Shown here piece by piece: positions 26,160 through 34,963 of a DNA stretch of 64,000 bases. Below the pieces are notes generated by a model. It had not been told where the DNA came from, ran no database searches, and saw only the letters and a list, made by a program, of their open reading frames with translations. The first letter of the stretch is position 1, and every line of letters begins with the position of its first letter. Both the position numbers and the translations under genes were made by a program. The stretch lies in NCBI RefSeq assembly GCF_022429625.1, contig NZ_CP092483.1, positions 558,001-622,000 on the forward strand, given 5' to 3'. Origin of the DNA: Devosia lacusdianchii. GTDB lineage: Bacteria; Pseudomonadota; Alphaproteobacteria; Rhizobiales; Devosiaceae.

Positions 26160-27161
26160 ATGCGGGCTATTTCTTGTGCCGCGCCGGGCGAGCTGGCGCT
26201 GATCAATATCGAACGGCCCGCGCTCAAGCCCGGCTGGGTGCGCGTCGGTATTCGCCATATCGGCATCTGCGGCACGGATTATCATATCTTCGAGGGCAAG
26301 CACCCGTTCCTGCAATATCCGCGCATCATGGGCCATGAGTTGAGCGGCGTAGTGCTCGACGCCAATGGCGCCGACACCTTGGCCAACGGCGATCCTGTGG
26401 TCATCAATCCCTATCTGCCCTGCTATCAATGCCCCGCCTGCCTTGAGGGCAAGACCAATTGCTGCGAGACGCTGACCGTCATCGGCGTGCATGGCGATGG
26501 CGGCATGGCCGAGGAAATCGTCATGCCGGCAGTCAATCTCTACCGCGCCGAAGGCCTCAGCCTGCGCGACGCCGCCATGGTGGAATTCCTCGCCATTGGC
26601 GCCCACGCCGTGCGACGCACTGAGCTCAAGCCCGGCTGGCGCGTGCTGGTCGTCGGCGGCGGACCGATCGGGCTCGGCGTCGCCTTCTTCGCCAGCATTG
26701 CCGGTGCCGACGTGACCATTCTCGATGCCGCTACCGACAAGCTCGATGCGGCCCGTGGCTTCGGCTTTGGCGCCGCCGCTTTGGACGAGCGCGACGGTGC
26801 CACGTTCAAGGCCAAGATGGCGACCGGTTTCGACGCCGTATTCGATGCGACCGGCGCCATTCCCGCCATGAACCAGGCGGTTGGCTATTGCCGCAATGGC
26901 GGTGCGCTGACGTTGGTCGGCGTGGTCAAGGGCACGCTGGCATGGGAAGATCCTGAAATCCACAAGCGCGAGCTGACCATCCGCGCCTCCCGCAACGCCA
27001 CCAAGGAAGATTTCGACCACGTCATGGCCTCGATCCGCAATGGCAGCGTGCCCACCGACCGGCTTGCAACGCATGCCACGAGCTTTGATGATGTGCCCAC
27101 GAATCTGCCGAAATGGGCCCATGACCGCACCGGGCTGATCAAGGCGATCATCACGGTTTAG
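26160..27161 (+). CDS. Zinc-dependent alcohol dehydrogenase, L-gulonate/L-galactonate 5-dehydrogenase type
   Basis: A 333-residue medium-chain dehydrogenase. The catalytic zinc site is CGTDYHIFEG and GHELSG; four structural-zinc cysteines are in PCYQCPACLEGKTNCC; the NAD motif is VVGGGPIGLGVA near residue 170. The family (RspB, LgoD, sorbitol dehydrogenase-like) oxidises aldonates such as L-gulonate to D-fructuronate. Genes for KDG kinase and a fructuronate-type reductase nearby support a hexuronate role, but substrate is inferred. ATG 26160 follows CGGAGG. A palindromic operator candidate lies just upstream. Confidence 0.8.
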   Translation: MRAISCAAPGELALINIERPALKPGWVRVGIRHIGICGTDYHIFEGKHPFLQYPRIMGHELSGVVLDANGADTLANGDPVVINPYLPCYQCPACLEGKTNCCETLTVIGVHGDGGMAEEIVMPAVNLYRAEGLSLRDAAMVEFLAIGAHAVRRTELKPGWRVLVVGGGPIGLGVAFFASIAGADVTILDAATDKLDAARGFGFGAAALDERDGATFKAKMATGFDAVFDATGAIPAMNQAVGYCRNGGALTLVGVVKGTLAWEDPEIHKRELTIRASRNATKEDFDHVMASIRNGSVPTDRLATHATSFDDVPTNLPKWAHDRTGLIKAIITV

Positions 27162-27170
27162 GAGTTTCCC

Positions 27171-27713
27171 ATGCGCACCGCCGAAGACGTCATCCGCTTC
27201 TGGTTCGTCGAGCACGGCAAGGACGATTGGTTCGACGGCAAGGCCGAGTTCGATCACGCGCTTGCGGTCGAATTTGCTGAAACCCACCCCAAGGTGGCCC
27301 TCGGCGAGGCTTGGCAATGGCGTAGGACACCCGAGGGGCGGCTGGCCGAGATCATCGTGCTCGACCAGTTCAGCCGCCAATTGCACCGCGGCTCGGCCGA
27401 GGCCTTTGCTCAGGACAAGATGGCGGTGGCGCTGGCGCAGGAGGCCATAGCCGCAGGTGCCGACGAAGCTATTCCGATGGAGCGGCGCATGTTCCTCTTC
27501 ATGCCCTTCATGCATGCCGAGTCGCTGGTGATCCAGGAGGAGGGCTGCAAGCACTTCGCCCAGTTTGGCGAAGAGATGATGAAATTCATGACCGGCCACC
27601 GCGACTGCATCGCCCAGTTCGGCCGCTTCCCCTTCCGCAACAAGGCGCTGGGCCGGCAGAGCACGGCCGAGGAACTGGCCTATATGGAAGAGCAGAAAGA
27701 CCGGGTGTTTTGA
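27171..27713 (+). CDS. DUF924 family protein
   Basis: A 180-residue helical protein of the DUF924 family, recognised by VIRFWFVEHGKDDWFDGKAEFD at the start (quoted in part), LAEIIVLDQFSRQLHRGSAEAF in the middle and FMPFMHAESL later. The family has a TPR-like fold with no settled biochemical role. It follows the dehydrogenase by 9 bases, so it is co-transcribed, but many genomes carry it in unrelated settings, so the link to sugar-acid use is weak. Confidence 0.85.
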   Translation: MRTAEDVIRFWFVEHGKDDWFDGKAEFDHALAVEFAETHPKVALGEAWQWRRTPEGRLAEIIVLDQFSRQLHRGSAEAFAQDKMAVALAQEAIAAGADEAIPMERRMFLFMPFMHAESLVIQEEGCKHFAQFGEEMMKFMTGHRDCIAQFGRFPFRNKALGRQSTAEELAYMEEQKDRVF

Positions 27714-27717
27714 CTTC

Positions 27718-27806
27718 ACCTCTCCCTTCGGGGGAGAGGTCGGCGCGCAGCGCCGGGTGAGGGGCCCTTCCCCAACCACTGGCGCTCCCGCGGACCTGAT
27801 CCGCGG
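27718..27806. repeat. Two adjacent palindromes between convergent genes
   Basis: ACCTCTCCC-ttcgg-GGGAGAGGT at 27718-27740 and CCGCGGAcctgaTCCGCGG at 27788-27806. They lie between the convergent DUF924 and kdgK genes and could terminate both transcripts. The second motif recurs at 38246-38329, so it is a dispersed repeat. Confidence 0.65.
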
Positions 27807-27889
27807 GTCATTCGCAACACGGTACAAGCGACGAAAGACCCCCGGGATCAAGTCCTGAGGAAGCGACTGCAGGTGCGGAGAGGCAGTGC

Positions 27890-28804
27890 CTACGTCACCA
27901 ACAACTTCGGATCGACCAACGCACCCTTCTGCCCGATGACGACCCCAGCCACCCGATGCGCCGCCTCGGCCGCCTCACGAAGTGACTTCCCGGCCAACCG
28001 CGCCGACAGATACGCCCCGTTGAAACTGTCACCCGCCCCAGTGGCATCCACCACCTTGGCACCGGGCTTGGGTCCGACCTTCACCCGCTCGGTCGCCGTG
28101 GCGATCAGCGCATCCCCCGCGCCGTCCTTGACCACCACTTCCTCGACCCCCAGTTCGAGATAACGGTCAGCCGTGTCTTCGACCGACTTGTCGCCAAACA
28201 GCGGCGCTTCATCGGTATGGGTCGGCAGCACCACGTCGCACAGCGTCGCGGCAGCGGTCAGTACTGACGTCATCACGCGCGGGCTGGTCCATAGCGCCGG
28301 CCGGATATTGGTATCGAACACGATCCGCGCACCGGCATCGCGCGCCTTGACGATAGCGCCGAGCAGACGACCGCGCGCCCGCGGCAGGAGAATCGCCAGC
28401 GTAATGCCGGAGAAGTAGACCATGCTGGCGCCTTTGACGGCCGCCGCCAGCGCATCCTTGTCGTCGGCGAGGAGCTTGGCAGCGGAGGTATCGCGCCAAT
28501 AGGTGAAGTGCCGATCGCCCTTGTCCTGATGGATCATGTAGAGGCCCGGACGCCGACCTGGAACGGTTCGGATATGGCTGGTCCCAATATTATTGGCGTC
28601 GAGAAACGCCTTGATGTCATTGGAGTAGCGATCCTCGCCAAGCCCGGTGAAATAGTCGACCGACCAATCCTTGCCGAGCAGCGCGCGCATATACCAGGCG
28701 GTATTGAGCGTATCGCCGGCATAGCCGAGGCGATAATTGCGGTCTTCGCCGCCGCTCATTTCGATCATGCATTCACCAATGCTGACGAAGCGCTGCTGTG
28801 CCAA
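27890..28804 (-). CDS. kdgK: 2-keto-3-deoxygluconate kinase (PfkB family)
   Basis: A 304-residue ribokinase-fold enzyme. The N-terminal block FVSIGECMIEMSG and GYAGDTLNTAWYMRALL match KdgK; the PfkB signature DATGAGDSFNGAYLSA near residue 250 has the catalytic aspartate. It would phosphorylate KDG to KDPG, the entry to aldolase cleavage. The gene is divergent from the uxuB-like gene across 200 bases with a REP-like repeat. With the gulonate-type dehydrogenase it outlines a hexuronate route; mannonate dehydratase and KDPG aldolase are not in the window. Confidence 0.88.
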   Translation of the reverse strand: MAQQRFVSIGECMIEMSGGEDRNYRLGYAGDTLNTAWYMRALLGKDWSVDYFTGLGEDRYSNDIKAFLDANNIGTSHIRTVPGRRPGLYMIHQDKGDRHFTYWRDTSAAKLLADDKDALAAAVKGASMVYFSGITLAILLPRARGRLLGAIVKARDAGARIVFDTNIRPALWTSPRVMTSVLTAAATLCDVVLPTHTDEAPLFGDKSVEDTADRYLELGVEEVVVKDGAGDALIATATERVKVGPKPGAKVVDATGAGDSFNGAYLSARLAGKSLREAAEAAHRVAGVVIGQKGALVDPKLLVT

Positions 28805-28840
28805 ATCCTATCCTCCGACCCCGAACTCGCTTAACCACCG

Positions 28841-28915
28841 CGTCATTCCCGCGCAAGCGGGAATCCCCGTGCAATCGCACAGCATAGGGAGATTCCCGCT
28901 TTCGCGGGGATGACG
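28841..28915. repeat. Intergenic palindromic repeat (CGTCATTCCCGCG type)
   Basis: Inverted arms at 28841-28865 and 28891-28915 share CGTCATTCCCGC...GCGGGAATC. Nearly the same element lies at 43997-44073. It fills the gap between the divergent kdgK and uxuB-like genes. It looks like a REP/BIME-type mobile palindrome. Confidence 0.8.
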
Positions 28916-29004
28916 CCGTGCTAGACGAAAGCACGGCGTCATTCAATCTTCCATACAAGTTGTGAAGGCCCTATGGTGACGCCGATTTTGAGCCGGAGAC
29001 TGAC

Positions 29005-30486
29005 ATGACGCGCCTCAGCGCCGCTATCCTCGCCAATGCCCCCGCCGGCGTCGCCGTGCCGAACTACGACCGCAGCCAGATCACACCCGGCATCGTGCAT
29101 CTAGGCATCGGCGCCTTCCACCGCGCCCATATGGCGGTCTATGTCGACGACCTGCTGCGGGACAATCCCGATTGGGCCATTATCGGCGCCAGCCTGCGCC
29201 GGCCCGATACCAAGGAGGCGCTGGAACCACAGGACGGTCTCTATACCGTCGCCGTGCGTGACGCCTCCGGCACCCATCCGCGCATTATCGGCTCCATCCT
29301 CAAAGTGCTCGACGCCAATACCGAGCGCCAGGAATTGCTTGAGCTGATGGCCAGCCCGCAAATCCGCATCGTCTCGCTGACCGTGACCGAGAAGGGTTAT
29401 TGCCACGATCCGGCGACGGGCGAACTGGATCAGCGTCACCCGGACATCGTCCACGATCTCGCCAATCCCACCGCACCACGATCGGCGCCCGGCATCCTGG
29501 TCGAGGCATTGGCGCGTCGCAAGGCGGCGGGCATCGCCCCGTTTGCGGTGATGAGTTGCGATAACCTGCCGTGCAATGGCGCCACGGTGAAGCGCATTGT
29601 GCAGAAATATGCCAGCATGATGTCAGCAGATCTGGGACAGTATGTCAGCACGCTGGCCTTTCCCGGCACCATGGTCGACCGCATCGTGCCCTCTACCACC
29701 GATGCGGACCGCGCCACCCTTGCCGGCTTCACCGGCATGGAAGATGCCTGGCCGATCATGACCGAGCCCTTCACCCAATGGGTGATCGAGGACCATTTCC
29801 CACAGGGACGCCCGCCCTTCGAGAAGGCCGGCGCGCAACTGGTTGAGGACGTCGAGCCCTTCGAGCGCATGAAGCTGCGCATGCTCAATGGCAGCCACTC
29901 CACCATGGCTTATCTCGGCTATCTTGCTGGTTATGAATACATTTCCGACGTTATGGGCGATGCCGATTTCGTCAAGCTCATCCACGGCCTGATGACCGAA
30001 GAGGCCATGCCGACACTCGACATGCCCGGCGTCGACCTCGCCGCCTATCGCGACCAATTGCTGGAGCGCTTCCGCAATCCGGCGCTCAAGCACCGCACTT
30101 GGCAGATCGCCATGGACGGCTCGCAAAAACTGCCGCAGCGCCTGCTCGGCACTATCCGTGACCGTCTCAAATCCGGCCAGCCGTTCGATCGCCTGGGCCT
30201 CGGAGTCGCGGCCTGGATGCGTTACGTGGTCGGCATCGACGAGAAGGGCGAAAACATCGACGTCCGCGATCCGCTGGCCATGCGGATGATGGCCATTGCC
30301 GCCGATGCCGGGGATGACGCCGAGGCCCTCTATGAGGGGCTGGTGGGCTTGGCGGAAGTGTTCGGCAGCGATCTGCCGGGGAGCCAGGCGTTTGGCGAGA
30401 CGGTGGCGACCCATCTCGATGAGCTGTTTGAGGTCGGGGTGAAAGAGGCGGTCAAGGAAGTGGTCGAAGAGGGTACCGCCTCCTAG
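29005..30486 (+). CDS. uxuB: Mannitol dehydrogenase family protein, fructuronate reductase type
   Basis: A 493-residue polyol/hexuronate dehydrogenase: NAD region HLGIGAFHRAHMAVYVDDLL, central MSCDNLPCNGATVKRIV, and the catalytic lysine segment MKLRMLNGSHSTMAYLGYLAG (quoted in part). The family includes mannitol 2-dehydrogenase and UxuB, which reduces D-fructuronate to D-mannonate. The kdgK neighbour favours UxuB; a polyol substrate is the alternative. It converges with the iron alcohol dehydrogenase gene across two hairpins. Confidence 0.8.
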   Translation: MTRLSAAILANAPAGVAVPNYDRSQITPGIVHLGIGAFHRAHMAVYVDDLLRDNPDWAIIGASLRRPDTKEALEPQDGLYTVAVRDASGTHPRIIGSILKVLDANTERQELLELMASPQIRIVSLTVTEKGYCHDPATGELDQRHPDIVHDLANPTAPRSAPGILVEALARRKAAGIAPFAVMSCDNLPCNGATVKRIVQKYASMMSADLGQYVSTLAFPGTMVDRIVPSTTDADRATLAGFTGMEDAWPIMTEPFTQWVIEDHFPQGRPPFEKAGAQLVEDVEPFERMKLRMLNGSHSTMAYLGYLAGYEYISDVMGDADFVKLIHGLMTEEAMPTLDMPGVDLAAYRDQLLERFRNPALKHRTWQIAMDGSQKLPQRLLGTIRDRLKSGQPFDRLGLGVAAWMRYVVGIDEKGENIDVRDPLAMRMMAIAADAGDDAEALYEGLVGLAEVFGSDLPGSQAFGETVATHLDELFEVGVKEAVKEVVEEGTAS

Positions 30487-30578
30487 CCTCCCCCTGACAG
30501 GGGGAGGGACCGATCCAGTTTCTGGCAACATACCGCCACGACCGCCGCGCAGATTCCTCCCCCTTTTTCAGGGGGAGG
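30487..30578. terminator. Two strong hairpins between convergent genes, likely bidirectional terminator
   Basis: CCTCCCCCTG/CAGGGGGAGG starts right after the uxuB-like stop (about 30487-30507), and CCTCCCCCTttttcAGGGGGAGG lies at 30556-30578. They share the same stem, so the region is also an inverted-repeat pair. Position between two convergent stops suggests transcription termination for both. Confidence 0.6.
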
Positions 30579-30598
30579 TTAGGAGGGGGTATCCTTGC

Positions 30599-31753
30599 TT
30601 AAACCCGCCCCTCCATCGCTCGATCAAATATCTCCAGCGCCCGGTCCTTGGTCAGTTCCACCGGGTTGCCGCCCGCGGTCGGATCGACAATCGCCATATC
30701 CCCGATCAGATCGCGCTTGCTCCCATCGACCTTGAATTCCGCCAGCGTATGCGGCACGTCGAGCCGCATGCGCAGGCCGATCACCGCATGCTGGAAGGCC
30801 TCAAAGCTCGGCGCCAAACCGATATAAGCCGCCAGCCGGGCGATCCGCGCCTCGATCGCCGTGCGGTTGACCGCCAGTACATAGGGCATGAACACGGCAT
30901 TGGTCATGCCGTGATGCGTGTCATAAAGCGCCCCGACCGGATGGCTGAGCGCATGGATCGCGCCCAGCCCCTTCTGGAACGCCGTCGCACCCATGGCGGC
31001 GGCGCTCATCATGTGGCCACGCGCTTCGACGTCGTTCGGATCGGCATGGACCTTGGGCAGGTTTTCCATGACGAGGCGAATGCCTTCCACCGCGATGCCA
31101 TCGGCCAGCGGGTGATAGCCCGGCGCGCAATAGGCCTCGAGGCAGTGGGCCAGTGCGTCCATGCCGGTGCCCACAGTGATGAATTTGGGCATGCCAACTG
31201 TCAGTTCGGGATCGGCAATCACCACCTTGGGCATCATCAAAGGATGGAAGATGACCTTCTTGGTGTGGGTCGTCTCGTCGGTGATAACCCCGGCGCGGCC
31301 GACTTCCGAGCCGGTACCGGCGGTGGTCGGCACGGCGACGATCGGAAAAATCCCCTTGGGATCGGCGCGGGTCCACCAGTCGCCGATATCCTCGAAATCC
31401 CACATCGGCCTTGTCTGCCCGGCCATGAAGGCAATGACCTTGCCGACATCGAGCCCGGACCCGCCGCCAAAGGCGATGACGCCATCATGGCCGCCATCGC
31501 GCAGCACCTTGATGCCGGCTTCGACATTGGCCGAGATCGGGTTGGGCTTCACATCAGCGAAGACTCCCACCGGGATACCGGCCGCCTTGAGCAAGGCGAT
31601 GGTGTTCTGGGTGACCGGCAGGTTGACCAGCCCGGCATCGGTGACCAGCAACGGCCGGGATATACCAGCGGACTTGAGCGCTTCGGGCAGCTCGGCGATA
31701 CGGCCGGGACCGAACTTGACTGCGGTTGGGTAGTTCCAGTTGGCTTTGGTCAT
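30599..31753 (-). CDS. Iron-containing alcohol dehydrogenase
   Basis: A 384-residue group III dehydrogenase. NAD-binding FGGGSGLDVGK and TAGTGSEV, and metal ligands in ALAHCLEAY and HALSHPVGALYDTHHG, are intact. ATG 31753 is chosen; a longer frame reads into a repeat. It lies 156 bases after the aldehyde dehydrogenase gene on the same strand and ends an amine-catabolism set. A role in oxidising the hydroxyl of gamma-glutamylethanolamide is my inference from neighbours. Confidence 0.85.
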   Translation of the reverse strand: MTKANWNYPTAVKFGPGRIAELPEALKSAGISRPLLVTDAGLVNLPVTQNTIALLKAAGIPVGVFADVKPNPISANVEAGIKVLRDGGHDGVIAFGGGSGLDVGKVIAFMAGQTRPMWDFEDIGDWWTRADPKGIFPIVAVPTTAGTGSEVGRAGVITDETTHTKKVIFHPLMMPKVVIADPELTVGMPKFITVGTGMDALAHCLEAYCAPGYHPLADGIAVEGIRLVMENLPKVHADPNDVEARGHMMSAAAMGATAFQKGLGAIHALSHPVGALYDTHHGMTNAVFMPYVLAVNRTAIEARIARLAAYIGLAPSFEAFQHAVIGLRMRLDVPHTLAEFKVDGSKRDLIGDMAIVDPTAGGNPVELTKDRALEIFDRAMEGRV

Positions 31754-31795
31754 TTTGGCCTCTTGCTTACTCGGGCCGCTGGCCCTTCCACCACC

Positions 31796-31878
31796 GTCAT
31801 TGCCGGGCTTATCCCGGCAATCCATCGCTGGATCGCGTTGGCGGTGACATAGACCACCGGGACAAGCCCGGTGGTGAC
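31796..31878. repeat. Intergenic palindromic repeat
   Basis: GTCATTGCCGGG-cttat-CCCGGCAAT at the left end and CACCGGGacaaGCCCGGTG GTGAC at the right form paired hairpins between the aldehyde and alcohol dehydrogenase genes. Same class as 33326-33408. Confidence 0.7.
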
Positions 31879-31909
31879 GACGATGGGGTGGATTGTGTTC
31901 CCCAGAAAC

Positions 31910-33292
31910 TCACACCCGCTTCAAATGATAGCTCTTGGGCTGGGTCAGGTTCGCATAGCCGATCTCGCTTAGCCCGCCGCCCTTGCCGGTATCCTTCACC
32001 CCGGTCCAGACCAGCGCCGGATCGAGATAGTCGCACCTGTTGGCGAAGACCGTGCCGGTCTCGATGCTGCCGCCGAGCTTGGCCGCCGTGTCCAGGTCTT
32101 CCGTCCAGATCGATGCCGTCAGCCCATAGGGGCTGTCATTGATCAGCGTGATGGCTTCGGCATCGTCGGCCACCTTCATGATGCCGACCACCGGGCCAAA
32201 GCTCTCTTCGCGCATCACACTCATCTGGTGATTGACGTTGGTCAGCACCTCCGGCGCCAGATAGGGCGAGCCCGGCTTGTCGAGTTCATGCCTTGAATTA
32301 AGGTGCCGCGTCGCGCCGCCGCGCAGCGCCTCTTCGGTCTGCTGGCGGACGTGGTCGGCAAAGTTGCCGCGCGCCATGGGGCCGACAATAGTATCGGCAT
32401 CGAGCGGGTTGCCCAGCGTCCAGCCCTTGGCGTTCTCGATGAAGCGCTCGACGAAATTGCCATAGACGCTTTCATGTACATAGATGCGCTCGACGCCGCA
32501 GCACGACTGGCCCGAGTTGAAGAACGAGCCATCCACCAGGTTCTCGACCGCGTTGTCGAGATTGGCATCAGCGCGAACATAGGCCGGATCCTTGCCGCCG
32601 AGCTCGAGGCCGAGCGTCGCAAATGTGCCCGCCGCGGCCTTCTCGATGCGACGACCGCCTTCGACCGAGCCGGTAAAATTGATGTGGTCGATCTGCCCTG
32701 AAGCAATGAGCTTTTCGGTATCGGCATGGCCCAGCACGAGGTTCTGGAACAGCCCGGCCGGCAGACCCGCGCTTTCGGCGGCGGCAGCAAAGCGCTCGCC
32801 GGCCAGCAGCGTCTGGCTGGCATGCTTGAGAATGATCGAATTGCCGGCCATCAGCCCCGGCACAATGGAATTGACCGCCGTGAGGAACGGATAGTTCCAC
32901 GGCGCGATCACCATCACGGTGCCCAGCGCCTCACGGGTAATGTAGCGGGTAAAGCCCTCTTTCTCCGGCTTGACCGACGGCGCCAAGGCTTCGGCGGCCA
33001 GCTCGATCATGTAGCGGCTGCGTTCCTCGACACCGCGCTTCTCGCCGCCAAAACGGATCGGGCGGCCCATCTGCCAGGCCAGCTCGGGCACGATCTCGTC
33101 GTTCATCAACAACAGCGCATCGACAAAATGCGTCAGAATTTTCTGCCGCTCGGCAATGGTCGTTGCGGCCCAGGCCGCTCGACCAGCCTTGGCGCGAGTG
33201 ATGGCGCTGTTGATCTCGGCCGCGGAGGCCATTGGGCGCTCGGCAAAGACGCTGCCATCGATGGGCGAGATGATTTTGACCGTCTCGGTCAT
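31910..33292 (-). CDS. Aldehyde dehydrogenase family protein
   Basis: A 460-residue NAD(P)-dependent aldehyde dehydrogenase. It has APWNYPFLTAVNSIVPGLMAG at the cofactor site (quoted in part), the general base glutamate in LELGGKDPAYV and the nucleophile cysteine in FFNSGQSCCGVER, plus the C-terminal REESFGPVVGI block. ATG 33292 is preferred because the longer frame enters the repeat at 33326. It probably oxidises the aldehyde made by the neighbouring iron dehydrogenase. Relatives include betaine-aldehyde and gamma-aminobutyraldehyde enzymes, so substrate is not fixed. Confidence 0.87.
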   Translation of the reverse strand: MTETVKIISPIDGSVFAERPMASAAEINSAITRAKAGRAAWAATTIAERQKILTHFVDALLLMNDEIVPELAWQMGRPIRFGGEKRGVEERSRYMIELAAEALAPSVKPEKEGFTRYITREALGTVMVIAPWNYPFLTAVNSIVPGLMAGNSIILKHASQTLLAGERFAAAAESAGLPAGLFQNLVLGHADTEKLIASGQIDHINFTGSVEGGRRIEKAAAGTFATLGLELGGKDPAYVRADANLDNAVENLVDGSFFNSGQSCCGVERIYVHESVYGNFVERFIENAKGWTLGNPLDADTIVGPMARGNFADHVRQQTEEALRGGATRHLNSRHELDKPGSPYLAPEVLTNVNHQMSVMREESFGPVVGIMKVADDAEAITLINDSPYGLTASIWTEDLDTAAKLGGSIETGTVFANRCDYLDPALVWTGVKDTGKGGGLSEIGYANLTQPKSYHLKRV

Positions 33293-33325
33293 GTTCTTGG
33301 CCTCTTGGTCTAGTTCCTCCACCGC

Positions 33326-33408
33326 GTCATTACCCGGCTTGTCCGGGTAATCCATCGTGCCGCGCGTGGAGGTATCAAATGGATTGCCGGGACGGGCCCG
33401 GCAATGAC
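33326..33408. repeat. Intergenic palindromic repeat
   Basis: GTCATTACCCGG-cttgt-CCGGGTAATCCAT faces ATGGATTGCCGGG-acg-GGCCCGGCAATGAC. The outer halves are inverted copies with arm differences that preserve pairing. It separates the glutamine-synthetase-like and aldehyde dehydrogenase genes. Confidence 0.75.
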
Positions 33409-33442
33409 GGTGGGGAGGGATAAAACCTCCTCGTGACGCAGT

Positions 33443-34804
33443 CTAGCTCCGTTCAAAACCGCGCTTGAGTTCCCAGTCGGTCACCCGGCGATCATACTCG
33501 AACTGCTCCCACTCCGCTGTATGCACGTAATGGCCCACCACCGCCTCGCCGAACGCATCCTTGAGCATTTTGGACTTGCGCAGCGTATCGGTGGCCTCGC
33601 GCAGGGTCTTGGGAATTTCACGCAGCTTCTTGGTGGTGTAGGCGTCGCCGACAAAGGCCGGCTCCAGCGGCAGCTTATCCTCGATGCCCTTGATACCGGC
33701 CGCGATCAGCGCGGCCAGGGCAAGGTAGGGATTGAGATCGGCGCCGCCTATGCGGCATTCGACGCGGATGGATTTGCTGTGCTCGCCGCAGAGACGGAAG
33801 CCGGCGGTGCGATTGTCCGGCGACCAGATCGCCTTGGTCGGCGCGAAGGTACCGGCCTGGAAGCGCTTGTAGCTGTTGACATAGGGCGCGAGGAAATAGG
33901 TGATCTCGCGGGCATAGGCCAGTTGCCCGGCCATGAAATGCTGCATCAGCGGGCTCATGCCGCGATCGCCCTTGCCGTCGGCGAAGAGCGGCTTGCCCGA
34001 TTTGTCGGCCAGCGACATATGGATGTGGCTCGATGATCCCGCGAGGCCGAAATCCCACTTGGCCATGAAGGTCACGGCCTTGCCCTGGGCCCATGCGATT
34101 TCCTTGGTGGCGTTCTTGAGCACTACATGACGATCGGCCATGGTGAGGGCGTCGGCATATTTGACGTTTATCTCTTCCTGCCCCGGGCCCCATTCGCCCT
34201 TGGAGCTTTCCACTGGAATGCCGGATGCCTGCAGATGCTTGCGCAGCGCCCGCATCACGCCTTCTTCCTTGGTGGTCTGGAAGATGTGGTAATCCTGAAT
34301 GTAGTCGCCGGCAGTCTGGGCGCTGCGATAGCCCTTCTGGGCGATCGTGCGGTAATCGTCATCGAACAGGTAGAATTCGAGCTCCGTCGCGGCGTTGGCC
34401 GTATAGCCCATGGCGGCGAGCCGATCGAGCTGCCTCTTGAGGATGGCGCGCGGACTATGCGCGACGGGCTCATGGTGGTGGTGGTCGCTGAGGTCGCACA
34501 GCACGATGGCCGTACCTTCGAGCCAGGTGGCTTTCATCAGCGTGGTGAGATCGGGCTTCATGACGAAATCGCCGTAGCCCTTGCCCCAATTGGCCGCCTC
34601 GTAGCCGGGCACCGGTTCCATGTCGATATCATCGGCCAGGAGATAATCGCAGCCATGCGTCTCGTCATTGGCCGTCTCGAGGAAGAACTCGGCCTGCAGG
34701 CGCTTGCCGATCATGCGCCCCTGCATATCGGGGAAGGCGACGAGCACCGTGTCGATGGCGCCCGCAGCGACGTCTTTGCGCAGTTCAGCAAGGGTGTAGG
34801 GCAT
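33443..34804 (-). CDS. Glutamine-synthetase-family ligase (gamma-glutamyl amine synthetase type)
   Basis: A 453-residue glutamine synthetase homologue. Catalytic-domain motifs are present: the GSSSHIHMSL loop, NSYKRFQAGTFAPTKAIW, and NRTAGFRL; the N-terminal beta-grasp region is short. The set of neighbours (amine permease, aldehyde and alcohol dehydrogenases, amidohydrolase) and the divergence from GlnA suggest it ligates glutamate to an amine, as PuuA does with putrescine and Streptomyces GlnA4 does with ethanolamine. The hydroxyl-oxidising iron dehydrogenase favours ethanolamine. True glutamine synthesis is unlikely. Confidence 0.83.
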   Translation of the reverse strand: MPYTLAELRKDVAAGAIDTVLVAFPDMQGRMIGKRLQAEFFLETANDETHGCDYLLADDIDMEPVPGYEAANWGKGYGDFVMKPDLTTLMKATWLEGTAIVLCDLSDHHHHEPVAHSPRAILKRQLDRLAAMGYTANAATELEFYLFDDDYRTIAQKGYRSAQTAGDYIQDYHIFQTTKEEGVMRALRKHLQASGIPVESSKGEWGPGQEEINVKYADALTMADRHVVLKNATKEIAWAQGKAVTFMAKWDFGLAGSSSHIHMSLADKSGKPLFADGKGDRGMSPLMQHFMAGQLAYAREITYFLAPYVNSYKRFQAGTFAPTKAIWSPDNRTAGFRLCGEHSKSIRVECRIGGADLNPYLALAALIAAGIKGIEDKLPLEPAFVGDAYTTKKLREIPKTLREATDTLRKSKMLKDAFGEAVVGHYVHTAEWEQFEYDRRVTDWELKRGFERS

Positions 34805-34836
34805 TGGATTCTCCTCATTGTCGTCATTCCCACCGG

Positions 34837-34922
34837 GTCATCCCGGCGAAGGCCGGGATCCATGTCCGAGTGCTCCGCTACATCCAGCACCGGATGGGTC
34901 ACCGCATGGATTCCGGCCTGCG
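34837..34922. repeat. Intergenic palindromic repeat (GTCATCCCGGCGAAGG type)
   Basis: The left half GTCATCCCGGCGAAGGCCGGG (34837 on) and a degenerate right half ATGGATTCCGGCCTGCG (34906-34922) form the same element as at 57394-57492, but the right arm is truncated. Lies between permease and ligase genes. Confidence 0.65.
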
Positions 34923-34963
34923 TGGATAGAAAGGGCGCAGTGTTTCACCGCGCCCTCCTTTGC